From positions 3,521 to 67,520 of the forward strand of contig NZ_JAILKR010000007.1 in NCBI RefSeq assembly GCF_024693525.1: a DNA stretch of 64,000 nt. Direction: 5' to 3'. A model generated the notes under the pieces. That model searched no databases. It saw only the letters and a program-made list of their open reading frames with translations, and was not told the DNA's origin. The DNA is from Selenomonas sp. (lineage in GTDB: Bacteria; Bacillota_C; Negativicutes; Selenomonadales; Selenomonadaceae). The translations under genes were made by a program, and so were the position numbers. Below are positions 8,547 through 15,844 of this stretch, piece after piece (positions within the stretch are counted from its first letter, which is position 1; each line of letters begins with the position of its first letter).

Positions 8547-8565
8547 TCGGTCTATCTATAAAATA

Positions 8566-8605
8566 CAAAAAGGAGTTCGTCCGCTTGTGGCGAACTCCTT
8601 TTTGT
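8566..8605. terminator. Bidirectional-looking terminator after EamA gene
   Basis: AAAAAGGAGTTCG (8569-8581 region) pairs with CGAACTCCTTTTT around an 11-base loop; A-run before and T-run after the stem. Confidence 0.85.
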
Positions 8606-8746
8606 ATAGCAGGATACTATCGGAGCTATATATGGAAAAATGGACAGAGAGGAAAGAGTGGTGTTTTTTGTATACATATATTTAATTTACATAAAAGCTG
8701 GATTTTTATACGAGTATCTGCTATGATGTAAAAGTGTATTGCAATT

Positions 8747-8765
8747 ATACATAGTTTCTATGTAT
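8747..8765. promoter_or_regulatory. Dyad upstream of korDABC, candidate operator
   Basis: ATACATAG-TTT-CTATGTAT is a perfect 8-bp dyad 60 bases before the korD start, in an AT-rich leader (8606-8824) that otherwise shows no gene. It could be a repressor site or a small leader hairpin. It is not the consensus Rex site. Confidence 0.4.
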
Positions 8766-8824
8766 TTATGGCATATTAGTGTATTGGATGACCCAATGGT
8801 GTGTTGTTACTAGGAGGGACCCCG

Positions 8825-9025
8825 ATGAAGTCAGAAATCACCATCAAGATGGGCAGATGCAAAGGCTGTGGAATCTGCGTTGCATTTTGTCCCAAACAGG
8901 TGCTGGCGCTCGATGAGCTCGGCAAGGTACAGGTAGCAAACGGCGATGCATGCATCGCCTGCGGTCAGTGCGAGCTGCGCTGCCCGGATTATGCAATTTT
9001 TGTGGATAAGGGGGCAGAGGCATGA
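8825..9025 (+). CDS. korD: 2-oxoacid:ferredoxin oxidoreductase delta subunit (2x[4Fe-4S])
   Basis: A 66-aa ferredoxin-like subunit with two complete [4Fe-4S] motifs, CKGCGICVAFCP and CIACGQCELRCP. It relays electrons from the thiamine-diphosphate site of KorAB to soluble ferredoxin. The ATG at 8825 follows GGAGGG with good spacing; an in-frame upstream codon at 8801 would put the ribosome site inside the gene and is rejected. The stop overlaps korA's ATG (ATGA), as expected for a coupled operon in D-A-B-C order. Confidence 0.92.
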   Translation: MKSEITIKMGRCKGCGICVAFCPKQVLALDELGKVQVANGDACIACGQCELRCPDYAIFVDKGAEA

Positions 9026-10164
9026 GCAAGGCAAGATTAATGCAGGGGAATGAGGCTTGCGCAGAAGGTGCTATTGCCGCTGGTGTTCGTTTCTTTGCGG
9101 GGTATCCGATTACCCCGTCCACGGAAGTTGCGGAAACGATGGCAAAACTGTTGCCGAAGGTGGGCGGCAAGTTCGTCCAGATGGAAGATGAGATCGCCAG
9201 CATGGGTGCTATTCTTGGGGCTTCGCTGGCTGGACAGAAGGCTATGGATGCTACTTCCGGACCGGGCTTTTCGCTGAAGCAGGAACTTATTGGCTATGCA
9301 GCCTGCGCTGAGATTCCCTGCGTACTGGTCAACGTTCAGCGTGTCGGTCCCTCCACCGGCCAGCCAACGGCACCGTCTCAGGGGGATGTCATGCAGACCC
9401 GCTGGGGGACGCATGGCGATCATCCGGTTATTGCCCTCTCCCCGTGGAGCGTCCGCGAGACGTATGATGCGACGGTCATGGCGGTCAATTATGCGGAGCG
9501 TTTTCGTACGCCAGTGGTTCTGCTGATGGATGAGGTGGTCGGCCATCTTCGCGAAAAGGTAGAACTGCCGGAGGCAGGCGAGCTGGAACTCTATCCGCGA
9601 CGCACGCCGAAAAAGACCCGGGCGGAGGGCTATCAGCCCTTTGAGCCGGATGAAGACCTCGTACCGAATGTTGCCGATTTTGGCACGGGTTACCGCATCC
9701 ATGTGACGGGCCTTATCCATGATAATACAGGTTTTCCAGTGGGCAGCCCGGAGGTTACGGAAAATTCAATTCAGCGCTTGCATGAGAAAATTTCCCGCGT
9801 GGGAGAAGAAATCATCCATACGGAAGAATACTTCATGGAGGATGCGGAGTATGCTGTGGTCTCCTTTGGTGGCACGGCTCGTACGGCTTATGAGGCCGTG
9901 CAGAATGCCCGCAAGAAGGGGCACAAGGTCGGTCTTCTCCGACTTATGACCATTTGGCCTTTTGCCGATAAAGCCATTGAGCGGCTGGCGGCTAAGGTCA
10001 AGGGAATCATGGTGGCAGAGCTCAATTACGGCCAGATTGTCCACGAAGTCCGCCGGGCAGTCAATGGACAATGTAAGGTAGAACTTTGCGGCAAATACAA
10101 TATGAAAGCTTTTGAGCCGGTCGAGATTGAGGCTGGTATCGATGCACTTTGCGGGGAGGCATAA
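9022..10164 (+). CDS. korA: 2-oxoacid:ferredoxin oxidoreductase alpha subunit
   Basis: A 380-aa subunit containing the pyrimidine-binding and transketolase C-terminal domains of the 2-oxoglutarate (or related 2-oxoacid) ferredoxin oxidoreductase. Recognisable family stretches are GNEACAEGAIAAG, FFAGYPITPSTE, ATSGPGFSLK, NVQRVGPSTG and the C-terminal GLLRLMTIWPF. The enzyme interconverts a 2-oxoacid plus CoA with an acyl-CoA, CO2 and reduced ferredoxin; in many anaerobes it runs in the reductive direction to make 2-oxoglutarate. The four-subunit arrangement and sequence favour KorA over VorB, but specificity for 2-oxoglutarate against branched-chain oxoacids is not proven here. Confidence 0.9.
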   Translation: MSKARLMQGNEACAEGAIAAGVRFFAGYPITPSTEVAETMAKLLPKVGGKFVQMEDEIASMGAILGASLAGQKAMDATSGPGFSLKQELIGYAACAEIPCVLVNVQRVGPSTGQPTAPSQGDVMQTRWGTHGDHPVIALSPWSVRETYDATVMAVNYAERFRTPVVLLMDEVVGHLREKVELPEAGELELYPRRTPKKTRAEGYQPFEPDEDLVPNVADFGTGYRIHVTGLIHDNTGFPVGSPEVTENSIQRLHEKISRVGEEIIHTEEYFMEDAEYAVVSFGGTARTAYEAVQNARKKGHKVGLLRLMTIWPFADKAIERLAAKVKGIMVAELNYGQIVHEVRRAVNGQCKVELCGKYNMKAFEPVEIEAGIDALCGEA

Positions 10165-10166
10165 CC

Positions 10167-10991
10167 ATGGAGAGAAGTTACGAAAAATATTTCCGTCAGA
10201 ACCGTCTCCCGCACCTCTGGTGCCCGGGCTGCGGCAATGGAATTGCCATGAAGGCAATCGTCCAGGCCATCGAGAAAAAAGGCCTGTCCCAGGATAATAC
10301 CGTTATTGTTTCGGGGATTGGCTGCTCGTCCCGCGCCTCGGGGTACATGGATTTTGATACGCTGCATACGGCTCATGGCCGTGCCATCCCGTTTGCTACG
10401 GGAATCAAGCTGGCCAATCCGGACCTCAATGTGGTGGTTATTACCGGCGATGGCGACTGCACGGCCATTGGCGGCAACCACTTTATTCATGGCTGCCGCC
10501 GCAACATCGATTTGACGGTGGTGCTTTTCAATAACAATATTTACGGCATGACTGGCGGTCAGGCTTCGCCGATGACGCCGCTGGGCAAGAAGGCCACTAC
10601 TGCTCCCTATGGTTCGGTTGACCGTCCCTTTGATGCCTGCCATTTGGCTGAAGCTGCCGGGGCAACTTATGTCGCGCGTTCTACGGCTTTCCATGAGAAA
10701 CATCTCGTGGATATGATTGCCGGCGGTTTCGAAAATAAAGGTTTTTCCTTTATCGAGGCACTGGTCCAGTGTCCGACGGCCTATGGCCGCAAGAACAAGC
10801 TGGGCAGTCCTGCCAATATGATGATGTGGATGCGTGACAATGCCGTGATGAAAGCGGCCTGGGATAAGCTGCCAGAGGATAAGAAGACTGGGGAGAAGTT
10901 CCCTATCGGCTGCTTCTACAAGGCAGAAGCACTAGATTACGATACAGCCTATGACCAGGTTATTGAGCGGGCAGGAGGTGCAGCAAAATGA
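10167..10991 (+). CDS. korB: 2-oxoacid:ferredoxin oxidoreductase beta subunit (TPP-binding)
   Basis: A 275-aa subunit carrying the thiamine-diphosphate site: GDGDCTAIGGNHF followed by NNNIYGMTGGQ is the GDG...NN cofactor motif. The N-terminal LWCPGCGNGI and GIGCSSR are characteristic of KorB and supply cysteine ligands for a proximal cluster. The start at 10167 has a GGGGAGG site 6 bases upstream; the longer open frame overlaps korA and is not needed. The stop overlaps korC by four bases, so A, B and C are probably made in equal amounts. Confidence 0.92.
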   Translation: MERSYEKYFRQNRLPHLWCPGCGNGIAMKAIVQAIEKKGLSQDNTVIVSGIGCSSRASGYMDFDTLHTAHGRAIPFATGIKLANPDLNVVVITGDGDCTAIGGNHFIHGCRRNIDLTVVLFNNNIYGMTGGQASPMTPLGKKATTAPYGSVDRPFDACHLAEAAGATYVARSTAFHEKHLVDMIAGGFENKGFSFIEALVQCPTAYGRKNKLGSPANMMMWMRDNAVMKAAWDKLPEDKKTGEKFPIGCFYKAEALDYDTAYDQVIERAGGAAK

Positions 10992-11518
10992 GAAAACAGC
11001 TGAGATTATCCGGGTCCGGCGGACAGGGCGTCATTACAGCTGCCATCATTCTGGCGGAGGCTGCGGTTATGGAAGGGAAAGAGGCTGTCCAGTCCCAGTC
11101 CTATGGACCGGAGGCACGTGGCGGCGCCTCGAAGTCTGAGGTCATCATCGATGAGAGAAAGATTTTCCATCCGCATGTATTGGTGCCGGATCTGGTATTG
11201 GCCATGACGCAGAAGGCTGCGGATAAATACTACCAGGACCTCAATCCCGAGGGAATCTTGGTGCTGGATGACAGCCTGGTTCCAGAAACGCCGGACTTCC
11301 CGCAGGTCGTCCGCATACCGATTACGAAGCTGGCTATCGAAGAAGTTGGTAAGCCGCTCTTTGCGAATATCGTAGCACTGGGCGCTTTGGTTCATCTGAC
11401 CGGAATCGTGTCCTTCGATACGATCAAGAAATCGGTGGCGGGCCGCGTTCCGCCACACACGGTAGAGCAGAATATGAAGGCTTTGCAGGTAGGCTGGGAC
11501 GCAGCAGCGAAGGCATAA
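10988..11518 (+). CDS. korC: 2-oxoacid:ferredoxin oxidoreductase gamma subunit
   Basis: A 176-aa gamma subunit. It opens LRLSGSGGQGVITAA, the standard start of this family, and has the SYGPEARGG motif that contributes to CoA and oxoacid binding in the assembled complex. It is the last gene of korDABC and is followed three bases later by a very long perfect hairpin that terminates transcription. Confidence 0.92.
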   Translation: MRKQLRLSGSGGQGVITAAIILAEAAVMEGKEAVQSQSYGPEARGGASKSEVIIDERKIFHPHVLVPDLVLAMTQKAADKYYQDLNPEGILVLDDSLVPETPDFPQVVRIPITKLAIEEVGKPLFANIVALGALVHLTGIVSFDTIKKSVAGRVPPHTVEQNMKALQVGWDAAAKA

Positions 11519-11520
11519 AC

Positions 11521-11580
11521 ATAACGGAAAAGACACCCCGTTGCTCCAAATGGGAGCTAACGGGGTGTCTTTTCCGTTAT
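11521..11580. terminator. 60-bp hairpin, bidirectional terminator between korC and a convergent gene
   Basis: The arm 11521-11547 (ATAACGGAAAAGACACCCCG and on) is complementary to 11553-11580 with a single irregularity and a 4-base loop. AAAA and TTTT blocks near the base of the stem make it usable from both sides, which suits the convergent gene ending at 11590. Confidence 0.85.
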
Positions 11581-11589
11581 GATCCTGTT

Positions 11590-11865
11590 TTATATCCAGA
11601 TGTGTTTCAGGCAAAGTACGACAAAGCAGACGATAGCTATGCCAAAGGTAAAGAATTCCACGCAGCGGATGGGATAGGCATAATGTAAAGGGATATCGAT
11701 GACACGAGGAACATTGCTGGCGAGCAGTGACGTGGCAATGGAGACATAGAGCAGTACATTGACCACCGGGATGACCAGTGCCGTAGCAAAAGCGCGAATC
11801 AAGAGATAGATCGCAAAAGCGATAAAAAAATAAGCTAATTTGTCAGCGTGCAGGCGAACGTTCAT
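11590..11865 (-). CDS. Small membrane protein of unknown function
   Basis: A 91-aa protein with about three hydrophobic segments (YFFIAFAIYLLI; then LLYVSIATSLLA preceded by VIPVVNV; then FFTFGIAIVCFVVLCL at the C terminus). It resembles phosphate-starvation PsiE-like or generic three-helix membrane proteins, but I cannot assign it. The Met at 11865 is chosen because AAGGAAGTGATGAT lies directly upstream on the minus strand; the open frame continues 24 codons further without a ribosome site. It is convergent with korC and divergent from apbE. Confidence 0.6.
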   Translation of the reverse strand: MNVRLHADKLAYFFIAFAIYLLIRAFATALVIPVVNVLLYVSIATSLLASNVPRVIDIPLHYAYPIRCVEFFTFGIAIVCFVVLCLKHIWI

Positions 11866-12047
11866 ATCATCACTTCCTTTATTATTATTTATGATAGTAT
11901 TAATATTTCGCTCGCTATGAGGAAAATCCTGCCGCATTTCTTGATGCAGATAAGATTCTTTGCGATATTTTGCATTAACGAAAATGAAGCGTTGGCGTTA
12001 TAATAAAAATATTGACTCAGAATCTGGGGCTTAGGAGGTAAATGGAT

Positions 12048-13106
12048 ATGCGGAGCTTTGGTGCGGCGGCAGGAATTATTTTGCTGTTGGTGATTTTTAC
12101 GGCTTTGCCGGCAGGCTGCAGACGGACGGAGGAGGTCCAAAAGACGGTCATGGTCATGGATACCGTGGTAACGTTGACCGCGTCAGGAGAAAAGGCCGAT
12201 GATGTCGTACGGGAAAGCATCGAACGCCTCAAGGAAATCGATGCGATGGCCAGCACGGAGGGCGAGCAGAGCGATTTAAAAAAGCTGGCGGATGCCGCTG
12301 GCGATGGGACCTGGATCCCGCTTCACCCGGAAGTGTTTCACATGCTGGAGGTATCGCAGGAATACAGTCAGCGCAGCAATGGCGCCTGGGATGTGACTGC
12401 GGGGCCGCTCGTAAAGCTTTGGGGCATAGGGACAGAGCGGGCAAAAGTACCAACTGCGGAGGAGCTGGCAAGCGCCAAGGCAAAAGTTGGCTGGCAGAAA
12501 TTGGAATTGAACCCGGAAACACAGTGCGCGCGTTTGCGTGCGACGGGGATGGAACTTGACCTCGGCGGCATAGCTAAGGGATTTGCCGCTGATGAAGTTC
12601 GGAAGATTTATGAAAAATACGGCGTAAAAAATGGTCTAATAAATCTTGGGGCAAGCTCTATTTATGCATTGGGAGCAAATGCCAAAGGCGAGGCCTGGCG
12701 GGTAGGGATCCGCCATCCGCGCAGTGAGGAAAAGGATGATCGGCTGGCGGTAGTATCACTTTCCGATGCGGCGCTATCCACATCGGGAGATTATGAGCGC
12801 TTTTGGGAACAGGACGGTGTTCGCTACCATCATATACTTGACCCCAGGACGGGCAGACCAGCGGATAACGGCGCGGTCAGTGACACGATTGTGGTAGATG
12901 GCAGGTTGCCGGATGCTGGCATGATCGCGGACTTGTTGACCACTACAGTCTTTGTATTGGGGCCGGAAGCAGGGCAAAAATTCCTAGACAATCAGCCGCC
13001 GGAGGTGCGTGGTATGATTTGTGACCGTAAGTTACGTCTTTGGCCGGCACATGATTTCAAGGACTTCCTGCAGCAGGTTCAGCGAGATTTTTCGGTAATG
13101 GAATAG
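12048..13106 (+). CDS. apbE: FAD:protein FMN transferase (flavin trafficking lipoprotein)
   Basis: ApbE attaches FMN through a phosphodiester to Thr or Ser of exported proteins, notably RnfG and RnfD. The N terminus is a lipoprotein signal ending LPAGC, so the enzyme is anchored on the outer face of the inner membrane. Family motifs are LDLGGIAKGFAADEV, LINLGASSIYALG and HHILDPRTGRPA, which form the FAD and Mg sites. Length (352 aa) is normal. An ATG at 12042 is also possible, but AGGAGG at 12033-12038 is better spaced for 12048. The window's rnf operon encodes both expected targets, ~38 kb away. It is followed within 15 bases by larE. Confidence 0.92.
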   Translation: MRSFGAAAGIILLLVIFTALPAGCRRTEEVQKTVMVMDTVVTLTASGEKADDVVRESIERLKEIDAMASTEGEQSDLKKLADAAGDGTWIPLHPEVFHMLEVSQEYSQRSNGAWDVTAGPLVKLWGIGTERAKVPTAEELASAKAKVGWQKLELNPETQCARLRATGMELDLGGIAKGFAADEVRKIYEKYGVKNGLINLGASSIYALGANAKGEAWRVGIRHPRSEEKDDRLAVVSLSDAALSTSGDYERFWEQDGVRYHHILDPRTGRPADNGAVSDTIVVDGRLPDAGMIADLLTTTVFVLGPEAGQKFLDNQPPEVRGMICDRKLRLWPAHDFKDFLQQVQRDFSVME

Positions 13107-13119
13107 GAGATGGCGATTT

Positions 13120-13944
13120 ATGAAAAATGATTTGAACGACAAATTGATGAAGTTGAAGGCATATTTGCAGGAATTAGGCAGTGTAATGGTGGCTTTTTCC
13201 GGCGGCGTTGACTCGACGTTTTTGCTGCGGGTGGCACATGAAACCCTGGGCGATAAGTGCGTAGCCGTTACTGCTGCTTCGGTATTTGTGCCGGGGCGTG
13301 ATGTGGAGGAGGCAAAGGCGTTTGCCGAAAAAGAGGGCGTGCGGCATGTGATTAAAACGTTTGATGTCCTGGCCATTGAGGGCATTCGCATGAATCCGGA
13401 AGACCGATGCTACCGCTGCAAATATGCGCTGTTTCACCAGTTCAGGGAATTGGCTGAGCAAAATGGACTGGCCTATGTGGTGGATGGTTCCAATCGCGAT
13501 GATGATGGCGATTACCGGCCGGGACGGCGGGCGTTAGGAGAGCTGGCGATAAAGAGCCCACTTTATTATGCGGGGATGACCAAGCAGGATATTCGTCAGC
13601 TGTCCGAAGAAATGGGGCTTCCTACCTGGAATAAACCGTCTTTTGCCTGCCTGGCATCCCGTTTCGTCTATGGGGAGGAGCTTTCGGCTGAGAAATTGGC
13701 AGAAGTCAATCGGGCGGAAGAATATCTCATGAGCAAGGGCGTCCGGCAATTCCGCGTGCGTCGTCATGGCAGCCTGGCCCGCATCGAATTGCTGCCCGAG
13801 GAAATCTGCCGCTTTATGGAGCCGGAGCTTCGTCGTGAAATCGCAGCCGCGTTCCAAGAAATTGGGTTTGACTATGTGACCATGGATTTGCAAGGATATC
13901 GGACAGGAAGCATGAATGAAAGCTTGAAGGTTGGGGGAAAATAA
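13120..13944 (+). CDS. larE: ATP-dependent sacrificial sulfur transferase LarE
   Basis: A 274-aa PP-loop enzyme that converts the carboxylates of pyridinium biscarboxylic acid mononucleotide to thiocarboxylates on the way to the nickel-pincer cofactor of lactate racemase. The PP-loop SGGVDST is at residues 27-33. Three cysteines, Cys97 and Cys100 in CYRC and Cys177 in FACLASR, match the arrangement of the [4Fe-4S]-type LarE, in contrast to the one-cysteine sacrificial type. No larA, larB or larC is in the window, so the pathway partners must be elsewhere, or the protein serves another thiolation. It overlaps no neighbour, but the Nudix gene begins 2 bases after its stop. Confidence 0.85.
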   Translation: MKNDLNDKLMKLKAYLQELGSVMVAFSGGVDSTFLLRVAHETLGDKCVAVTAASVFVPGRDVEEAKAFAEKEGVRHVIKTFDVLAIEGIRMNPEDRCYRCKYALFHQFRELAEQNGLAYVVDGSNRDDDGDYRPGRRALGELAIKSPLYYAGMTKQDIRQLSEEMGLPTWNKPSFACLASRFVYGEELSAEKLAEVNRAEEYLMSKGVRQFRVRRHGSLARIELLPEEICRFMEPELRREIAAAFQEIGFDYVTMDLQGYRTGSMNESLKVGGK

Positions 13945-13945
13945 G

Positions 13946-14449
13946 TTGGCAAAAAGCAATCAGACTACCTTATGTTACATTGAACGCGCGGGAAAGTATC
14001 TCATGATGCACCGCGTGAAGAAAGAAAAGGATATCAACAAGGACAAATGGGTCGGTATCGGTGGCCATTTCGAGGCCGATGAATGCCCCGAGGAATGCTT
14101 GCTGCGTGAGTGTCGGGAAGAAACGAGTCTCAAGCTGACCGACTATAAATTGCGTGGCATCATCACCTTTATTTCCGACCGTTGGCAGACGGAGTACATG
14201 TTTCTCTATACGGCCACTGGTTTTGAAGGCGAAGTTGGCGAGTGCGACGAGGGAACCTTGGAATGGATTGACAAACGCAAAGTCTATGAACTCCCCGTTT
14301 GGGAAGGGGATAAGATTTTCTTCCGCCTGCTTGAAACGCGGCAGGACTGTTTTTCCTTAAAGCTTCGCTATGCGGGCGAAGCTCTGGTGGAAGTCCTTCT
14401 GGATGGCAAGACCGTCGATGGGGAAACGCTGATTTCTGGGACGAATTGA
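13946..14449 (+). CDS. Nudix hydrolase, MutT/8-oxo-dGTPase-like
   Basis: A ~167-aa pyrophosphohydrolase. The Nudix box is complete: GHFEADE, then seven residues, then RECREET, matching GX5EX7REUXEE. The opening TTLCYIERAGKYLMMHR resembles MutT/YtkD proteins that clean oxidised nucleotides, although the substrate is not certain. No ATG is available at the N terminus; a TTG at 13946 with GGGGGA seven bases upstream is the best start, and a TTG at 13931 overlapping larE is the alternative. It is probably cotranscribed with larE. Confidence 0.8.
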   Translation: MAKSNQTTLCYIERAGKYLMMHRVKKEKDINKDKWVGIGGHFEADECPEECLLRECREETSLKLTDYKLRGIITFISDRWQTEYMFLYTATGFEGEVGECDEGTLEWIDKRKVYELPVWEGDKIFFRLLETRQDCFSLKLRYAGEALVEVLLDGKTVDGETLISGTN

Positions 14450-14749
14450 GTTATTTTTTATGTGCGTTTTTTTTTATTTCTTATTGCTATAAGCAGGAGA
14501 AGTTATCCGGAATGGCGAAATAGATAGAATAAGTATGAATCCCCCGGGGAGGGTAATTCTTTAGCTTTTCCTATAACTAGATTAATAATATCTATAGTGG
14601 CTATAAGCTATATATTATAGTTTTTTATTTTCTATAAGCGTATAATGAAAGTATCTTGTGGGGTGCCTTCTGCCGGCTGATATTGAGCCATCAGCCTGAG
14701 GGATTCAATATGCAAGTATCCATACGGATAATAATGAGGAGGTAAAAAA
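14450..14749 (+). promoter_or_regulatory. Hydrogenase promoter region with repeated CTATAA half-sites
   Basis: Three hundred bases with no gene. CTATAAGC occurs at 14487, 14601 and 14632, CTATAACT at 14571, CTATAG at 14592, and the pair CTATAA-N8-TTATAG at 14601-14620 forms a dyad. A TATAAT at 14641-14646 follows the last site directly and lacks a good -35, which fits activator-dependent transcription. CCCCCGGGGAGGG at ~14541 is GC-rich and partly palindromic. A small hairpin (GGCTGAT/ATCAGCC, 14675-14696) lies in the presumed leader. The regulator is unknown. Confidence 0.5.
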
Positions 14750-15844
14750 GTGGACAAACGGGAGAGTATGTGGGATTTATATCTCAAAAAAGGCATGAGC
14801 CGCCGCACGTTCGTCAAGAGCTGCGTCGCGCTGACGTCGCTAATGGGACTCAGCACAGATCAGGTATCGAAGGTCGTTGAGGCTGCGGAACAGAAACCGC
14901 TGCCGGTAGTCGTTTGGATTCATGGTCATGAGTGCACGGGGTGTGATGAATCGTTCATCCGTTCCGGTGCACCGCTGGCATCTGACTTGGTATTGAGCCA
15001 GATTGCTTTGGAGTATGACCATCTGCTGAGCGCTGCATCCGGTGCTCCGTTTGAAGCGCATCTTGAGGAGACTATTGAGAAGTATAAAGGCAACTATATC
15101 CTTTGCGTTGAGGGCGCTGCCTGCACGAAGGACAACGGGGTATACTGCATGTCCGGTGGGCATACCTTCACGCATCTGCTTCAGCATGCGGCTCAGAATG
15201 CGAAAGCAGTTATCGCGTATGGCACCTGTGCCGTGTCTGGCGGTATTCAGGCTGCTAAACCAAACCCGACGGGGTCTTCGGGTATCGGTTATTTCGCTGG
15301 TGGTACGCCGGTGGTGAATGTTCCGGGATGCCCGCCGATTCCAGAGGTCATGACCGGTGTTGTCATGCATGTCGCTCTGTTTGGCACGCTGCCGCCGCTC
15401 GATAGCGAAGGCCGTCCGAAACAGTTTTATGGCAACCGTATCCATGATACTTGCTATCGCCGTCCGTTCTTTGATGCCGGCATGTTCGCGGAAAGCTTCG
15501 ATGATGCTGGGGCGAAAGCTGGCTGGTGCCTCTACAAGCTCGGCTGCCGTGGACCGGAGACGTACAACTCCTGCGGCAATTTGCGCTGGTTCCAGGGCAT
15601 GAGTTATCCGATTCAGTCCGGTGCTCCTTGCATCGGCTGCTCCAACGCGCACTTCTGGGATGATGGTGCGATGACCGAGCGCCTGCCGAAATTCGGCCAG
15701 CCGATCGGTGATGTCGATAAGATCGGCGCAGCCATGGCTGCCGCTACGGCAGTCGGTGTAGTCGGTCATGCCGCTGCAAGCGTTGTTCAGAAGAAAAAAC
15801 GCATTGCTGATGAAAAGAAGAACGAGGGAGCAGGTGAAGAATAA
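14750..15844 (+). CDS. [NiFe] hydrogenase small subunit, Tat-exported, membrane-anchored
   Basis: A 364-aa iron-sulfur subunit of a group 1 uptake hydrogenase. The Tat motif SRRTFVKS is at residues 17-24, so the folded dimer is exported. Cys62 and Cys65 in HECTGC begin the proximal cluster; this is the ordinary CTGC form, not the CTCC with extra cysteine of oxygen-tolerant enzymes. The distal (HDTC...CLYKLGC) and medial (NSCGN...APCIGC) cluster motifs follow. A C-terminal helix, ~residues 324-343, anchors it beside cytochrome b. The start is GTG at 14750, seven bases after GAGGAGGT. It is joined to the large subunit without a gap. Confidence 0.93.
   Translation: MDKRESMWDLYLKKGMSRRTFVKSCVALTSLMGLSTDQVSKVVEAAEQKPLPVVVWIHGHECTGCDESFIRSGAPLASDLVLSQIALEYDHLLSAASGAPFEAHLEETIEKYKGNYILCVEGAACTKDNGVYCMSGGHTFTHLLQHAAQNAKAVIAYGTCAVSGGIQAAKPNPTGSSGIGYFAGGTPVVNVPGCPPIPEVMTGVVMHVALFGTLPPLDSEGRPKQFYGNRIHDTCYRRPFFDAGMFAESFDDAGAKAGWCLYKLGCRGPETYNSCGNLRWFQGMSYPIQSGAPCIGCSNAHFWDDGAMTERLPKFGQPIGDVDKIGAAMAAATAVGVVGHAAASVVQKKKRIADEKKNEGAGEE

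Noticed and set aside
8543..8731. 62-codon open frame after the EamA gene
   Set aside because: It runs through the terminator hairpin and overlaps the EamA stop.
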